Below are positions 13,315-22,108 of a stretch of DNA of 26,056 bases, piece by piece. The position numbers and the translations under genes are program-made. The notes beneath the pieces were generated by a model, which had not been told where the DNA came from, did not search any database, and saw only the letters and a program-made list of their open reading frames with translations. This DNA is from Bacillota bacterium (GTDB lineage: Bacteria; Bacillota; Clostridia; Clostridiales; Clostridiaceae), in the NCBI GenBank assembly GCA_023399035.1, contig JAEWQX010000109.1, forward strand, positions 1 to 26,056, written 5' to 3'. Each line of letters begins with the position of its first letter. Position 1 is the first letter of the stretch.

Positions 13315-13974
13315 TTAATATATATATTTATTTGGTAAATACGGTTCAACTATTATTGTACCATCTTTAATCTTTGCAAGTTCAGGATAACTTGGTTTTT
13401 CTGTGTCATCTGGTGACATTGCTATAACATTTGAAATCTTCAGCAATTCTGGCTGTAATAAAAATGCAGCTATTATAGCTTTGGTATTACCATTTGTTCC
13501 TGCACTAACCTTGCCTCGCACTCGTCCAAGAACAACTACATTTCCAGTTGCATAAACTTCTGATCCACTATTAACATCTCCGATAATAACTATATTGCCT
13601 TTATAATTTATAGATTGGCCGCTTCTTACAGTCTTTCTTATAAATTTAGTCTTTCCTTCATATACGCCAGTAAAAACCTTATTTTCCTTATTATTTGTGC
13701 CTGCTTCTTCTTTTTCCAAATCTTCAAACACAATATCTTTTAGACCTATTTCTGTTAATAAAACTTCTTGAAGCTCCTCATAATTTTTTTCATTAAGAAG
13801 CTTTAGATCAATTCTTAAAATCAACGTAGTTCCCTGATAAAAATGCTTGCCTTTTGAAAGCTTTTTTACCAGTAACGTAATCATGTCTTCAAATGAAGAA
13901 AACTTATTCATGTTAATTGTTGTATTTATACCATCTCTATTTCCTTTAATTAAAATACCATCATTATTATACAT
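13315..13974 (-). CDS. minC: MinC, septum inhibitor
   Basis: MinC blocks FtsZ polymerisation away from midcell. The 219 residues show an N-terminal FtsZ-interacting domain (about 1-105) and a C-terminal beta-helix domain that binds MinD. The latter is recognisable from VRSGQSINYKGNIVIIGDV, then GSEVYATGNVVVLGRVRG (about 117-155), and AIIAAFLLQPELLKI. Length is typical. It opens the minCDE unit. A GGGGGT lies before the ATG, and an extended -10 lies about 75 bases upstream. Confidence 0.95.
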   Translation of the reverse strand: MYNNDGILIKGNRDGINTTINMNKFSSFEDMITLLVKKLSKGKHFYQGTTLILRIDLKLLNEKNYEELQEVLLTEIGLKDIVFEDLEKEEAGTNNKENKVFTGVYEGKTKFIRKTVRSGQSINYKGNIVIIGDVNSGSEVYATGNVVVLGRVRGKVSAGTNGNTKAIIAAFLLQPELLKISNVIAMSPDDTEKPSYPELAKIKDGTIIVEPYLPNKYIY

Positions 13975-14049
13975 TTATTACCCCCAACTACTTTGCAGGT
14001 CTAAAAAACACTTAAATTCTAACTTTTTTGAAAACATCAATCTCTCTAA

Positions 14050-14058
14050 ATTATATCA
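14050..14058 (-). promoter_or_regulatory. Extended -10 promoter of minCDE
   Basis: The minus strand reads TGATATAAT (14058-14050), a TGn-extended TATAAT, giving a leader of about 70 bases before minC. No good -35 is seen at the usual distance, as is normal for extended -10 promoters. Confidence 0.5.
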
Positions 14059-14149
14059 TTATCCAACGTATTTTTGTATATATGTTTAAATTATTTTATC
14101 TTATTTTTGAAAAATAATAATATATCTAGTGCCATTTGCATTTTATATT

Positions 14150-14170
14150 AAGCAGTTCTAAAAGAACTGC
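14150..14170 (-). terminator. Weak terminator after sfsA
   Basis: GCAGTTCT and AGAACTGC (loop of three) begin directly after the sfsA stop codon. The following minus-strand sequence (TTAATATAAAA) has few consecutive Ts, so termination may be partial. Confidence 0.5.
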
Positions 14171-14854
14171 CTATAATCTTACGTCAACATAGTCACAAAT
14201 ATCGATGCTGTCTTCGGTAACATCACAATCTACTGCAATAATCTTAACACCTTTCTTTTCTGCTGTTCGAAGCGCATCACCAAATGCCTTATGTGTAACA
14301 TCATTGGGTGTAAAATATAAAACATCCTTCATTTGAATAACAAATATTATGTATGCTTTGTAGCCATCATCAATACATTGACAGAGTTCATGAATATGCT
14401 TTACTCCTCTTTCAGTTGGTGCATCTGGAAATCTAACCACACCATCTTCCTCTAAAGTTGCACCTTTAACTTCAATAAAAGCTTTTTCATTCTTTGTTTC
14501 AACATAAAAATCAAATCTGGAATTTTTGTATGTCTTTTCCGGCTTTATCATTGTTACGTCCTCAAACAAGTTACCTTTTAATATCCATTCATGAACAACC
14601 TTATTAGTAACCTGTGAATCCATATTTATTTTTCTGTCACCTTTTAAAACTCCTATAACAGAATATTTAGTCTTCCTGTTAGGATTATCACTTTCCTGAA
14701 GATATACAGTAGTTTCACCAGGTATTAAAAGTTCTCTGCATCTTCCTGTATTTTTAACATGGCATACTTCATTTTTCCCATTTACTTCAACATTTGCAAT
14801 AAATCTATTGGGTCTTGATATAAATCTCCCTTTAGTCATATTATCATATTTCAT
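14171..14854 (-). CDS. sfsA: SfsA family DNA-binding / nuclease-fold protein
   Basis: SfsA was named for a sugar-fermentation stimulation phenotype in Escherichia coli; its real role is unsettled. The 227 residues match the family from FISRPNRFIA and CHVKNTGRCRELL (about 11-43) to FPDAPTERGVKH (142-153). A PD-(D/E)xK-like core is visible: Asp115 in RFDFYVE, then Glu128 and Lys130 in AFIEVKGAT. That suggests a nuclease-type fold. The ATG is preceded by TTGGAGG. It appears to be a single gene between the PBP2 terminator and minCDE; I found no clear promoter. Confidence 0.93.
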   Translation of the reverse strand: MKYDNMTKGRFISRPNRFIANVEVNGKNEVCHVKNTGRCRELLIPGETTVYLQESDNPNRKTKYSVIGVLKGDRKINMDSQVTNKVVHEWILKGNLFEDVTMIKPEKTYKNSRFDFYVETKNEKAFIEVKGATLEEDGVVRFPDAPTERGVKHIHELCQCIDDGYKAYIIFVIQMKDVLYFTPNDVTHKAFGDALRTAEKKGVKIIAVDCDVTEDSIDICDYVDVRL

Positions 14855-14981
14855 TATTTTGCCTCCAAATAATCATAAGTATCTGTTAGTTTTAAGATTG
14901 CATAAAGCAGCTTAATCAAAATATTCATAATTTGAATTCATCCATTACATCTAAGCTTCATCAATGAATTTATAAATTAAT

Positions 14982-15042
14982 AAAAAATCTCTGTTAGTCT
15001 AATTTATACTTCTAGTAAAATTATATACATAACAGAGATTTT
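14982..15042 (-). terminator. Terminator after the mre/PBP2 operon
   Basis: AAAATCTCTGTTA and TAACAGAGATTTT (13 bp, perfect) are separated by 33 AT-rich bases that can fold further. Six Ts follow on the minus strand. It lies about 30 bases past the PBP2 stop. Confidence 0.8.
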
Positions 15043-15072
15043 AACAATTAATTAAATTTAATTTTTATTATT

Positions 15073-18000
15073 TTACTGCGTACCGTTCAAATCTTCATTA
15101 TTGGGATTATTATTTTCTAAATCTGTTTGAGAATTTTCTGCATTATCAGTACTATCAGTATTATTTTGTATTTCTGCATTTGAATCATGATCATTAGTTT
15201 GAACCGGACTATTGTTATCAGTTCCATTAGAACCATCAGCAGCATTTATATTTTCATTACTGCTTTCTTCCTTCTTTAAAAGCGGATTTCCTAATACATA
15301 TTTTCTAAAGCTTTCAGATTTCGCTGAATAGTTAGGATCTATTTCTAATATTCTATCCTTAAAGTACTGTTCAAATACTGCTCTAACAGCACCTGCAATA
15401 GAACCTCCGTGACCTCCGTCAAAAACAACTGCAACAACAGCTATTTCTGGATCTTCTAATGGTGCAAAGCTGACATATGTAGCATATGGAGACCTTCCTC
15501 TTTCCTTCTGATTTTCAGCAAAATCGGCTGTACCTGTCTTACCACCAGTACTTATAGGGAATCCCTGCCACTTAGATGCTGCTGTACCACTGTCATCACT
15601 ATTAACCTTAGACATTCCGTACTTAACCGCTTCAACTGTGCTTTTGCTTAAATTCATTTCATCTAAGACTTCAGGCTTGAATTCCTGAATAATATTTCCA
15701 TCATTATCTGTTATCTTATCAACTAAATGGAGCTTATATCTTGTTCCGCCATTTACAAGTGTTGATACATATGAAACAAGTTGTAATGGAGTATAGTTAT
15801 TCATACCCTGACCTATAGATGCATAGATAAGCTGTGCAGGAGATTTTATTTCTACTGGCTTATCATTTAATGTGAATTTTGCTATAACCTCTGACACTAT
15901 ATTTGCCTGAGAATCTAAATTCACAGTTTTGCCTGAAGCTTCATATTCAGCAACTCTTGTCTTATATAAATCTGAATTATCCATTATTATCTGAACATAT
16001 TTTTTGATTTCTTTTGTAAAATCTGTATGGTTTATATTATTGAACTCATCTGTTCCTACAGTTTGAAGAGTGTCAGCCATTTTATCTTTTATAGCTTTCT
16101 TTGCATTTTTAACTTCTTCATTATCATCTTCTGAATACTGTATATCAAACTTTACAAAATTATACCCCATACCTTTATAGTCACCTTTTTCTAGGTAGTC
16201 AACCAATTCATACTTCGCATAATTTATTGCCTGCCTTTTCCAAGATGTAAAGTTATAAGTCTGCCCAAAGTTTTCCTGTATCTCTATTCCTGTAGATGCT
16301 TTTTCATTTCCATTAGGATCTACGCCAAGCCCAAATCCCCATGCATATTTTGCTAAAGAGTCCAGAGCATCTAAACTTCCAACGCCTCCATTCTGCATAT
16401 ATAATCTGTATGCAGTTTCATAAAAGAAAAAGTTACAAGAAACTTCAAGTGCGCCTGCTACATCTAAAGGCCCATGTCCTGCACCATAATTTGTAAACTG
16501 AAGACATTGAGGCGCAAAGCTCTTACCAAATACATCTGGATGTATATTGAATACTCCTGAATCATTTATAGTTTCAGTTGATGTTATTACCCCTGATTCT
16601 AAGCCAGCTACAGATGTAAGAGGCTTGAATGTTGATCCAGGTGGTATTAACGACATTGTAGCATAATTATAAAATGGTCTTGGATACAAGTCATTTGTAT
16701 CTTGTCTGTTTCCCTTGCTGTCCTTAGGGAACAGATCATCGACAGTTTTATTTAAGTTCATTCTTGTTATAAGTTCCTGACCAAAAGCTTCTAAGTCAGG
16801 ATTGAAATACTGCTTGCTTTCTTCCGATGTCAACGTTCCAGGAATTGTAAATAGGTTTGGATTATAATCTGGATAACTTACTAATGATAATATCTTACCA
16901 CTCTTGACATCTACTGCAACAAGTGCTCCTCTTGTGGCATTTCTGAATCTGTATCCATCAGTATCTGTACCATTCTGCTGAATTTCTTTAATTCCATCTG
17001 CAAGAGCCTGTTCAGCAACATATTGTATATTACTGTCGATTGTAAGATGAACATTATTTCCCGGGTAAGATTCTAATTCAAATAATTTTTCTGTAACTCT
17101 TCCTGATGAGTTAACTTTAACAGTAGTCCCACCCTTAACACCTTTTAACTGTTCTTCAAAAGCCGATTCAATGCCAGCTTTACCAATTAAATCTGTAGAT
17201 ACATCATATCCTCTAAGACTGTATTTATCTTCTTCTGAACTATTTATTGTAGATACATATCCTAATATAGAAGATGCAAGATTATCGTTTGGATAATATC
17301 TTATTGGAACTGAACTTACATCTATACCAGGCATATTAGTTAATTTCTGCTTAATTACAAGTACTGTATCCTTATGTATATTACTTGCTATAGTTACAGA
17401 TTTATATCCTTTTAAACTCTGAATCTTTATTGTATCTTTTACAAGCATATACTTTCTTAAATCGCTTAGAGAATAGCCAGCATCAAGGATTCTTTTAGTT
17501 ATCTGCTCACCTGTCATATTTTTATATTCTTCTTTTTTTTCTTTTGTAGAATTATATTCTGGATCTATAAGTTCGATTAAATTATAATTCTTAACAAGCA
17601 TATAAAAAGATTCTTCTGGTGTAATTTTTAAAAGTTCTTCATTTATCTTATCACTCTGCTCATCAGATAACTCACTTACATCTGGAAATAATTCATTTTG
17701 AATTGATTCATTAAAACCTCTGTCCTTCTTGAATCTAAGTTCAGAATAATTCTGTGAATCCTTATCACTGCTTGAATAATCAAAATATATTTCGCCTTCA
17801 TCATTAACTTTCAGAAGCATTGTATCTTGAATACTTTCTCCACTTTCATCAAGTATCTTAAATAATTCAGTCATAGTTGAATAAAAATTCTTCTTTGCTA
17901 CATCAGTTTCCGTATAAGTCAATGAATATGTTCTTTTGTTTGTAGCTAAAGTTACTCCATTTGAATCATATATTTCTCCTCTTGGCGCACTTTCTGACAT

Positions 18001-18165
18001 GAATCTAGTTGATGTCGTATTTGCCTTTTCTTTGTATTCCTCATAACTGAACACCTGAAGATATAGCAGCCTAAGAGTTATTACGCCAAAAATAATTCCC
18101 ATAATAATGCACAAAACAGTATATCGTGAGATTTTCTTTTTTTTCACTGGTTTATTTACTATCAT
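15073..18165 (-). CDS. mrdA: Penicillin-binding protein 2 (class B transpeptidase of elongation)
   Basis: This peptidoglycan transpeptidase works with RodA and MreBCD on side-wall growth. The 1030 residues begin with a basic tip and a membrane anchor (about 13-38), then a dimerisation/pedestal region. The transpeptidase domain has all three active-site motifs: STFK at 511-514 (Ser511 nucleophile), SCN at 576-578, and KTG at 876-878. It is long for the class, because of an approximately 130-residue charged insert (about 640-775) between SxN and KTG, and a low-complexity tail from about residue 965 rich in N, D, S and E. The ATG overlaps the mreD stop (ATGA), so the genes are translationally coupled. 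A terminator follows. Confidence 0.95.
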   Translation of the reverse strand: MIVNKPVKKKKISRYTVLCIIMGIIFGVITLRLLYLQVFSYEEYKEKANTTSTRFMSESAPRGEIYDSNGVTLATNKRTYSLTYTETDVAKKNFYSTMTELFKILDESGESIQDTMLLKVNDEGEIYFDYSSSDKDSQNYSELRFKKDRGFNESIQNELFPDVSELSDEQSDKINEELLKITPEESFYMLVKNYNLIELIDPEYNSTKEKKEEYKNMTGEQITKRILDAGYSLSDLRKYMLVKDTIKIQSLKGYKSVTIASNIHKDTVLVIKQKLTNMPGIDVSSVPIRYYPNDNLASSILGYVSTINSSEEDKYSLRGYDVSTDLIGKAGIESAFEEQLKGVKGGTTVKVNSSGRVTEKLFELESYPGNNVHLTIDSNIQYVAEQALADGIKEIQQNGTDTDGYRFRNATRGALVAVDVKSGKILSLVSYPDYNPNLFTIPGTLTSEESKQYFNPDLEAFGQELITRMNLNKTVDDLFPKDSKGNRQDTNDLYPRPFYNYATMSLIPPGSTFKPLTSVAGLESGVITSTETINDSGVFNIHPDVFGKSFAPQCLQFTNYGAGHGPLDVAGALEVSCNFFFYETAYRLYMQNGGVGSLDALDSLAKYAWGFGLGVDPNGNEKASTGIEIQENFGQTYNFTSWKRQAINYAKYELVDYLEKGDYKGMGYNFVKFDIQYSEDDNEEVKNAKKAIKDKMADTLQTVGTDEFNNINHTDFTKEIKKYVQIIMDNSDLYKTRVAEYEASGKTVNLDSQANIVSEVIAKFTLNDKPVEIKSPAQLIYASIGQGMNNYTPLQLVSYVSTLVNGGTRYKLHLVDKITDNDGNIIQEFKPEVLDEMNLSKSTVEAVKYGMSKVNSDDSGTAASKWQGFPISTGGKTGTADFAENQKERGRSPYATYVSFAPLEDPEIAVVAVVFDGGHGGSIAGAVRAVFEQYFKDRILEIDPNYSAKSESFRKYVLGNPLLKKEESSNENINAADGSNGTDNNSPVQTNDHDSNAEIQNNTDSTDNAENSQTDLENNNPNNEDLNGTQ

Positions 18166-18653
18166 TTAAACCTCCATCTTTGTTTTGTATATTCATCATC
18201 ATAAATATTTATAATATATTTATATCCCAAAAACATTACCATAGCATTATATAATGCCATATATACACTTTTTGACAGATCTAATTTAATATTTAAAATA
18301 TAGAATACTGCAAACACACCTATATATTTTAACATTGTAATAACAAACATAGAAACAACGGGAACCATCCTTTTATTTTTTATCATTCCTTCACCAATCA
18401 ATGATGCAAGAAAACATAATAATAAATTTAAAAAGCAGTTTACTCCAAATCCATTAAAGAAGAATATATCCTGTATTACTCCACTTACTACTCCTATAAA
18501 CACAGATTTCTCTCTTTTGTTAACTAATGAATAAGCAATTGCAAATGTAAATAAAAGACTAGGATATCCTCCACGTATTGAAAAAAACGGAATTATTGAG
18601 TTATCCAATATAGCTAAACCAATTGAAACTAAAATAAGAATTAACTTTTCCAT
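18162..18653 (-). CDS. mreD: MreD, rod-shape-determining membrane protein
   Basis: MreD is a small integral membrane protein of the elongation complex. The 163 residues form about five hydrophobic segments, with short charged loops (NKREKS, KNKRM) and a basic C-terminus (KQRWRFK). Sequence similarity in this family is weak, so the call rests on length, membrane pattern and position between mreC and PBP2. AGGAG stands eight bases before the ATG, and the stop codon overlaps the PBP2 start by four bases. Confidence 0.93.
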   Translation of the reverse strand: MEKLILILVSIGLAILDNSIIPFFSIRGGYPSLLFTFAIAYSLVNKREKSVFIGVVSGVIQDIFFFNGFGVNCFLNLLLCFLASLIGEGMIKNKRMVPVVSMFVITMLKYIGVFAVFYILNIKLDLSKSVYMALYNAMVMFLGYKYIINIYDDEYTKQRWRFK

Positions 18654-18664
18654 TCTTCATGCTC

Positions 18665-19513
18665 CTAATCATATTTAACTTCTCTTGTATCTTTTGGTGA
18701 TACAATGAATAAATCTTCTAGTTTGTTAAAATCTACATATGGCTTTACAATAGCACTTTTCATTACTTTTACCTTATCTTCTTCAACTGATATCACTTCA
18801 CCTATTCTTATTTCCTTGGGATAAACCATACCAACACCTGAAGTAAGTATTACGTCCCCTTCCTTAACCTCAGAATCCATAGGAAGGTCATATACTTTTG
18901 CAAGGTTTCTATTTTGATTATCCTTATATCCAGTAAGATATCCAGTTGCATCTCTTGTACTCTCTACCATAACACTTACAGCAATATTTTCATTTGCCAG
19001 AGTCTGAACTATGCTCCAGTTGCTTCCTACACTTGTAACCTGACCCACAAGACCCTTGTTGGTTATTACAACCATGCCCTTAGCTATACTGTCATTTGTT
19101 CCCTTATTAACTATATACCCATCATTGAAACTTCCACCACTGTATCCGATAATATCACACCCAATATAATTGTAGTTATCCCTTTCCTTGGTAAAATTCA
19201 ACATTTCTCTAAATCTTTCATTTTCTTCCTCTAAATCGGAATACTCAGCCAATCTATTCTTTAATTCTTCATTTTCATCAACTAATTCCTTATTTTTTGA
19301 TTTTACTTCCGAAAAGTTTAGAAAGAAATCTAAAGTTTCCTTTAACTGATTAGTTGCACTATACAATAATCTCTGAACTGGATTAAGAGCACTTCCGGCA
19401 CCACTTTCAATAATGCTCCTGTTTTCCTTTTTGACTGTATAAGCAATTAACCCCAAAAATGTAACTGACAGAACTATTACAGTTACTGCCAGTTTATTCT
19501 TAAGAAGTTTCAT
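18665..19513 (-). CDS. mreC: MreC, rod-shape-determining protein
   Basis: MreC is anchored in the membrane, faces outward and activates the elongation transpeptidase. The 282 residues show a membrane segment at about 8-26, a coiled coil at about 68-108 rich in E, K, N and L, and a beta-rich C-terminal domain. That domain has the familiar words TNKGLVGQV, DATGYLTG and GDVILTSGVGMVYPKEIRIG. The ATG is seven bases after the mreB stop, with an AGAGG inside the mreB end, so translation is coupled. Confidence 0.96.
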   Translation of the reverse strand: MKLLKNKLAVTVIVLSVTFLGLIAYTVKKENRSIIESGAGSALNPVQRLLYSATNQLKETLDFFLNFSEVKSKNKELVDENEELKNRLAEYSDLEEENERFREMLNFTKERDNYNYIGCDIIGYSGGSFNDGYIVNKGTNDSIAKGMVVITNKGLVGQVTSVGSNWSIVQTLANENIAVSVMVESTRDATGYLTGYKDNQNRNLAKVYDLPMDSEVKEGDVILTSGVGMVYPKEIRIGEVISVEEDKVKVMKSAIVKPYVDFNKLEDLFIVSPKDTREVKYD

Positions 19514-19520
19514 TGACTAA

Positions 19521-20540
19521 TTAACCTCTTTGATCTCTGCTTATTTTATCAAAATCTTCTAGTGCCTTTCCTGCTCCAAGAACTACACAGTCAAGAGGTG
19601 CTTCTGCAATGTGTACAGGCATATTTGTTTCTTTGTTAATTAAAACATCTAATCCTCTTAAATAAGCTCCTCCACCTGCAAGCATAATACCTTTTTCCAT
19701 AATATCTGCTGCTAATTCTGGTGGTGTTTTCTCTAATGTAGTCTTGATTGATTCAATTATTTGATATACAGGCTCTTTTAATGCTTCTCTAACTTGAGAT
19801 TCTGAAATTTCTACAATCTTAGGAAGTCCTGAAATCATATCTCTTCCCTTGATTTCCATTATCATATCTTCTTCACTATCAACTTTGTAAGCTGAACCTA
19901 TTTCCATCTTAACTTGTTCTGCTGTTCTTTCACCAACCATTAAGTTAAATTCCTTCTTTATGTAAGAAATAATTGCCTGATCTAATTCATCTCCTGCAAC
20001 TCTTAATGATTTGCTTGTTACTATACCACCTAAAGATATTATTGCTACTTCAGTAGTACCACCACCGATATCTACTATCATGCTTCCTGTTGGTTCGCTT
20101 ACTGGAAGTCCTGCTCCGATAGCTGCAGCCATTGGTTCTTCCATTAATATAACATCTCTTGCACCTGAAAGCTTTGTAGCTTCTTCAATTGCTCTCTTTT
20201 CAACTTCAGTTACTCCAGATGGATAACATACTATTATTCTTGGACTCTTAAAAGCATTCTTTGTTGATACTTTTTCAATTAAGTTCTTCATCATTGTCTG
20301 AGCAGTATCAAAGTCTGCTATTACACCATCTTTTAATGGTCTTATTGCAACGATGTTTCCTGGTGTTCTACCAATCATAAGCTTAGCTTCTGATCCTACA
20401 GCAAGTGTTTTTTTAGTCATATTGTTCATAGCAACAACTGAAGGTTCTCTTAAAACAATCCCCTTCCCCTTAACAAATACAAGTGTATTTGCAGTTCCTA
20501 AATCTATTCCCATGTCTTTTCCTGATCCAAAAAATCCCAT
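19521..20540 (-). CDS. mreB: MreB, actin-like cell-shape protein
   Basis: MreB polymerises under the membrane and guides side-wall synthesis. The 339 residues contain the actin-fold nucleotide motifs DLGTANT (13-19) and DIGGGTTE (157-164), the segment EEPMAAAIGAG (134-144) and a C-terminal LAGGGAYLRGLD. Length is standard. GGAAGGGG lies upstream of the ATG. It is 22 bases downstream of radC and followed directly by mreC, inside one long operon beginning at maf. Confidence 0.97.
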   Translation of the reverse strand: MGFFGSGKDMGIDLGTANTLVFVKGKGIVLREPSVVAMNNMTKKTLAVGSEAKLMIGRTPGNIVAIRPLKDGVIADFDTAQTMMKNLIEKVSTKNAFKSPRIIVCYPSGVTEVEKRAIEEATKLSGARDVILMEEPMAAAIGAGLPVSEPTGSMIVDIGGGTTEVAIISLGGIVTSKSLRVAGDELDQAIISYIKKEFNLMVGERTAEQVKMEIGSAYKVDSEEDMIMEIKGRDMISGLPKIVEISESQVREALKEPVYQIIESIKTTLEKTPPELAADIMEKGIMLAGGGAYLRGLDVLINKETNMPVHIAEAPLDCVVLGAGKALEDFDKISRDQRG

Positions 20541-20562
20541 TTTATTTTTTCCCCTTCCGATT

Positions 20563-21252
20563 CTATATCAGTCCCTTTTCCTTCAGACTGACAAATTTAT
20601 TATTTCCTATTATAATGTGGTCAATTAGTGGAATTCCTATAATCTTTCCACACTCTTTAATCCTTAATGTTATATTTATGTCTTCTCTGCTAGGCGTTGG
20701 ATCGCCCGATGGATGATTATGACATATAATTACTGATGCACTATGACTGGATATTGCTCGTTTGAATATCTCCCTTGGATGAACAATTGAATTATTCAAA
20801 CTGCCTCTAAAAACATCCTTGGCTTCAATAATTGTATTTTTTGTGCTTAATGTAATTACTTTAAGCACTTCCTGGTTTAAATAACTCATTTCTCCCATAA
20901 GAAGCTCGGCAAGATCCTTTGGTGATGCAATCTTGACATTTCTTCTTCCTGCCCTTAGAGTCCTAAATCTTTTAAAAAGCTCACTCAATGCCATGATTTG
21001 TGACGCTTTTCCTGATTTGATTCCTCTTATAGATATTATATCGTTATATTCTGCAGTCAAAATTCCATCTAAATCATTTAGTTCATTTAAAATCCTGTTG
21101 CTTAGCTCTACAGAACTCTCACCTTTTAGTCCTGTTCCTATTATTATTGATAATAATTCGGAATTGCTTAAAGTTTCTGCACCATATGTTAATAGTTTTT
21201 CTTTAGGTCTTTCATACTCTGGTATATTTTTTATATCTAGGCTGTTATTCAT
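20563..21252 (-). CDS. radC: RadC (JAMM-domain) family protein
   Basis: The 229 residues contain an N-terminal helix-hairpin-helix-like part (about 1-95) and a C-terminal JAMM metalloprotease-like domain with HNHPSGDPTPSRED at 178-191. There His178, His180 and Asp191 fit the zinc ligands. The family was once thought to act in DNA repair, but its function is unsettled. Its place between maf and mreB is highly conserved in Bacillota. GGAAGGA precedes the ATG; another ATG nine bases upstream runs into a stop. Confidence 0.95.
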   Translation of the reverse strand: MNNSLDIKNIPEYERPKEKLLTYGAETLSNSELLSIIIGTGLKGESSVELSNRILNELNDLDGILTAEYNDIISIRGIKSGKASQIMALSELFKRFRTLRAGRRNVKIASPKDLAELLMGEMSYLNQEVLKVITLSTKNTIIEAKDVFRGSLNNSIVHPREIFKRAISSHSASVIICHNHPSGDPTPSREDINITLRIKECGKIIGIPLIDHIIIGNNKFVSLKEKGLI

Positions 21253-21299
21253 TGAATACCATTCCTTCCAATAATTAATACCCTATCCATTCCCCTAAA

Positions 21300-21866
21300 T
21301 TATTTTACTTCATCTAACATTGATTTTAACTTGTTAAGTGGAAGTCCAACTACATTGTAATAGCAGCCTTCAATTCTCTCAACAAATATTCCACCCTTAC
21401 CTTGAATTCCATAAGAACCTGCTTTATCCAAAGGTTCTCCTGTTTCTATGTACTCTAGTATTTCTTTATCACTTATCTCTGAAAAAGTAACTTTTGTACC
21501 TAAACTTTCTTCTTTTGTTATGTCAGTTTTCGTGTTTATAACAACTACTCCTGAATAAACAAAATGACTTTTTCCTTGAAGTGATTTTAACATTTCAAAT
21601 GCTTCCTGTTTATCTTTAGGCTTTCCAAGAATTTTATTATCCTGAGTGACAATTGTGTCAGCAGATATTATTATTGCATCTTCATCAATTCTGTTTTTGA
21701 TATCAACTGCCTTACCTAAAGCAACAGCTTTAACATATTTGTCTATATCTCCTTCAAATGGAACAGTGCTTTCATCAAAATCACTTACTACTATGTCAAA
21801 ATCATCAACTAATCTGCATAGTAATTCCTTCCTTCTCTCTGAAGCAGAAGCTAATATTATTTTCAT
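21300..21866 (-). CDS. maf: Maf family nucleoside triphosphate pyrophosphatase
   Basis: Maf proteins hydrolyse modified or canonical nucleoside triphosphates, and overexpression of the Bacillus member blocks septation. From the ATG at 21866 there are 188 residues, beginning MKIILASASERRKELL, the expected family start. ADTIVTQDNKILGKPKD in the middle and AGSYGIQGKG near the end follow. A longer frame opens at 21911, but its 15 extra residues are unlike the family, lack a ribosome binding site and overlap the promoter region; AGGAT precedes 21866 by about nine bases. It is the first gene of maf-radC-mreBCD-PBP2. Confidence 0.94.
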   Translation of the reverse strand: MKIILASASERRKELLCRLVDDFDIVVSDFDESTVPFEGDIDKYVKAVALGKAVDIKNRIDEDAIIISADTIVTQDNKILGKPKDKQEAFEMLKSLQGKSHFVYSGVVVINTKTDITKEESLGTKVTFSEISDKEILEYIETGEPLDKAGSYGIQGKGGIFVERIEGCYYNVVGLPLNKLKSMLDEVK

Positions 21867-21911
21867 ATGTTCACATCCTAAAATAAAGAATCTAATATAT
21901 ATTATTGACAT

Positions 21912-21936
21912 TTAACATATATTATAGACATGTTAA
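21912..21936 (-). promoter_or_regulatory. -10 element inside a 7-bp dyad upstream of maf
   Basis: TATAAT (21926-21921, minus strand) lies exactly between the arms TTAACAT (21912-21918) and ATGTTAA (21930-21936). The -35 is poor, so an activator or repressor binding the dyad is conceivable. This is the most likely start of the maf-to-PBP2 operon. Confidence 0.45.
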
Positions 21937-22108
21937 TATTTTAACTAAGTATCTCTAATTTTAAAGGTGCAAAATGAAAAACTTATATTTTACCATTTCC
22001 ACACCCTATAGTTTATCATTTAAGAAGTTCTTAAACAAGTCCGTTATATTAAGTTATAGTTTTTTTTATATAAATGTAATTTTGTTGTAATAATTTCAGT
22101 AACTTTTA

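Noticed and set aside
21867..21911. Upstream ATG extending maf by 15 residues
   Set aside because: The added residues do not fit the family, no ribosome binding site precedes them and the likely transcription start is at about 21914.
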